This document shows positions 5,409-5,510 of a DNA stretch of 5,510 bases, one piece after another. Below the pieces are notes generated by a model. It was not told the origin of the DNA. It saw only the letters and a program-made list of their open reading frames with translations, and ran no database searches. The stretch is from Pseudomonadota bacterium (GTDB lineage: Bacteria; Pseudomonadota; Gammaproteobacteria; Enterobacterales; Enterobacteriaceae). Within the stretch, counting starts at the first letter, position 1, and each line of letters begins with the position of its first letter. The DNA lies in the NCBI GenBank assembly GCA_023454395.1, contig JAEYFY010000451.1:1-5510 (forward strand), read 5' to 3'. The translations under genes were made by a program, and so were the position numbers.

Positions 5409-5510
5409 ATTCAACAATTTTTCTTTAGTTTTGTGCATTAGCTCTCGTTCTTAACATAAAAAAATTATAAATTTTCAAAATATTGATAACAATCGCTGTT
5501 AATTACTCGT
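5409..5510. other. Intergenic region downstream of hslO, probably 5' flank of the next gene
   Basis: This AT-rich stretch holds no ORF of note. TAACA (5487-5491) and TGTTA (5497-5501) form a short inverted repeat with a 5-base spacer. In E. coli, pckA (phosphoenolpyruvate carboxykinase) lies just beyond hslO, so this may be its promoter region. No clear promoter or full CRP site was found. Confidence 0.4.

Noticed and set aside
5431..5457. TTGTGC ... TAACAT as a promoter for the downstream gene
   Set aside because: Spacing is only 15 bases and both hexamers are poor matches; in AT-rich DNA this is not above chance.

Overview
The window looks like a chromosomal housekeeping segment from a low-GC member of the Morganellaceae, most likely Proteus. 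The reasons are the AT-rich composition, enterobacterial gene order, and proteins clearly orthologous to but diverged from those of E. coli. The order is mrcA (3' end) > < nudE, then divergently igaA > hslR > hslO >. This matches the E. coli mrcA-nudE-igaA-yrfG-hslR-hslO neighbourhood, except that yrfG is missing between igaA and hslR. In Proteus mirabilis the igaA orthologue is known as umoB, a gene needed for normal flhDC expression and swarming. The genus is an inference; no rRNA or other marker is present.

Layout: positions 1-899 hold the last 298 codons of PBP1A, including the transpeptidase KTGT motif. A bidirectional hairpin terminator at 912-939 separates it from the convergent nudE (946-1497, minus strand), a Nudix hydrolase. 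A 353-base AT-rich divergent region (1498-1850) follows. It holds a perfect 21-bp interrupted palindrome, a 13-bp direct repeat, a sequence resembling an RcsB/RcsAB box, weak promoter candidates, and a 22-codon leucine-rich leader ORF. The stop codon of that leader overlaps the igaA start as ATGA. igaA/umoB (1851-3959) encodes the multi-pass inner-membrane repressor of the Rcs phosphorelay. hslR (4031-4444, Hsp15) and hslO (4471-5355, Hsp33) follow with short gaps. A strong intrinsic terminator (5381-5408) closes the igaA-hslR-hslO transcription unit. The final 102 bases are non-coding and probably lead to the next gene, which is pckA nearby in E. coli.

Functionally, the three plus-strand genes after the divergent region all relate to stress: IgaA keeps envelope-stress Rcs signalling in check, Hsp15 rescues aborted 50S-peptidyl-tRNA complexes, and Hsp33 is a redox-activated holdase. 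No mobile element, CRISPR array, tRNA or rRNA was seen. The coding content is ordinary core genome. The least-explained parts are the igaA leader ORF and the structured nudE-igaA intergenic region.
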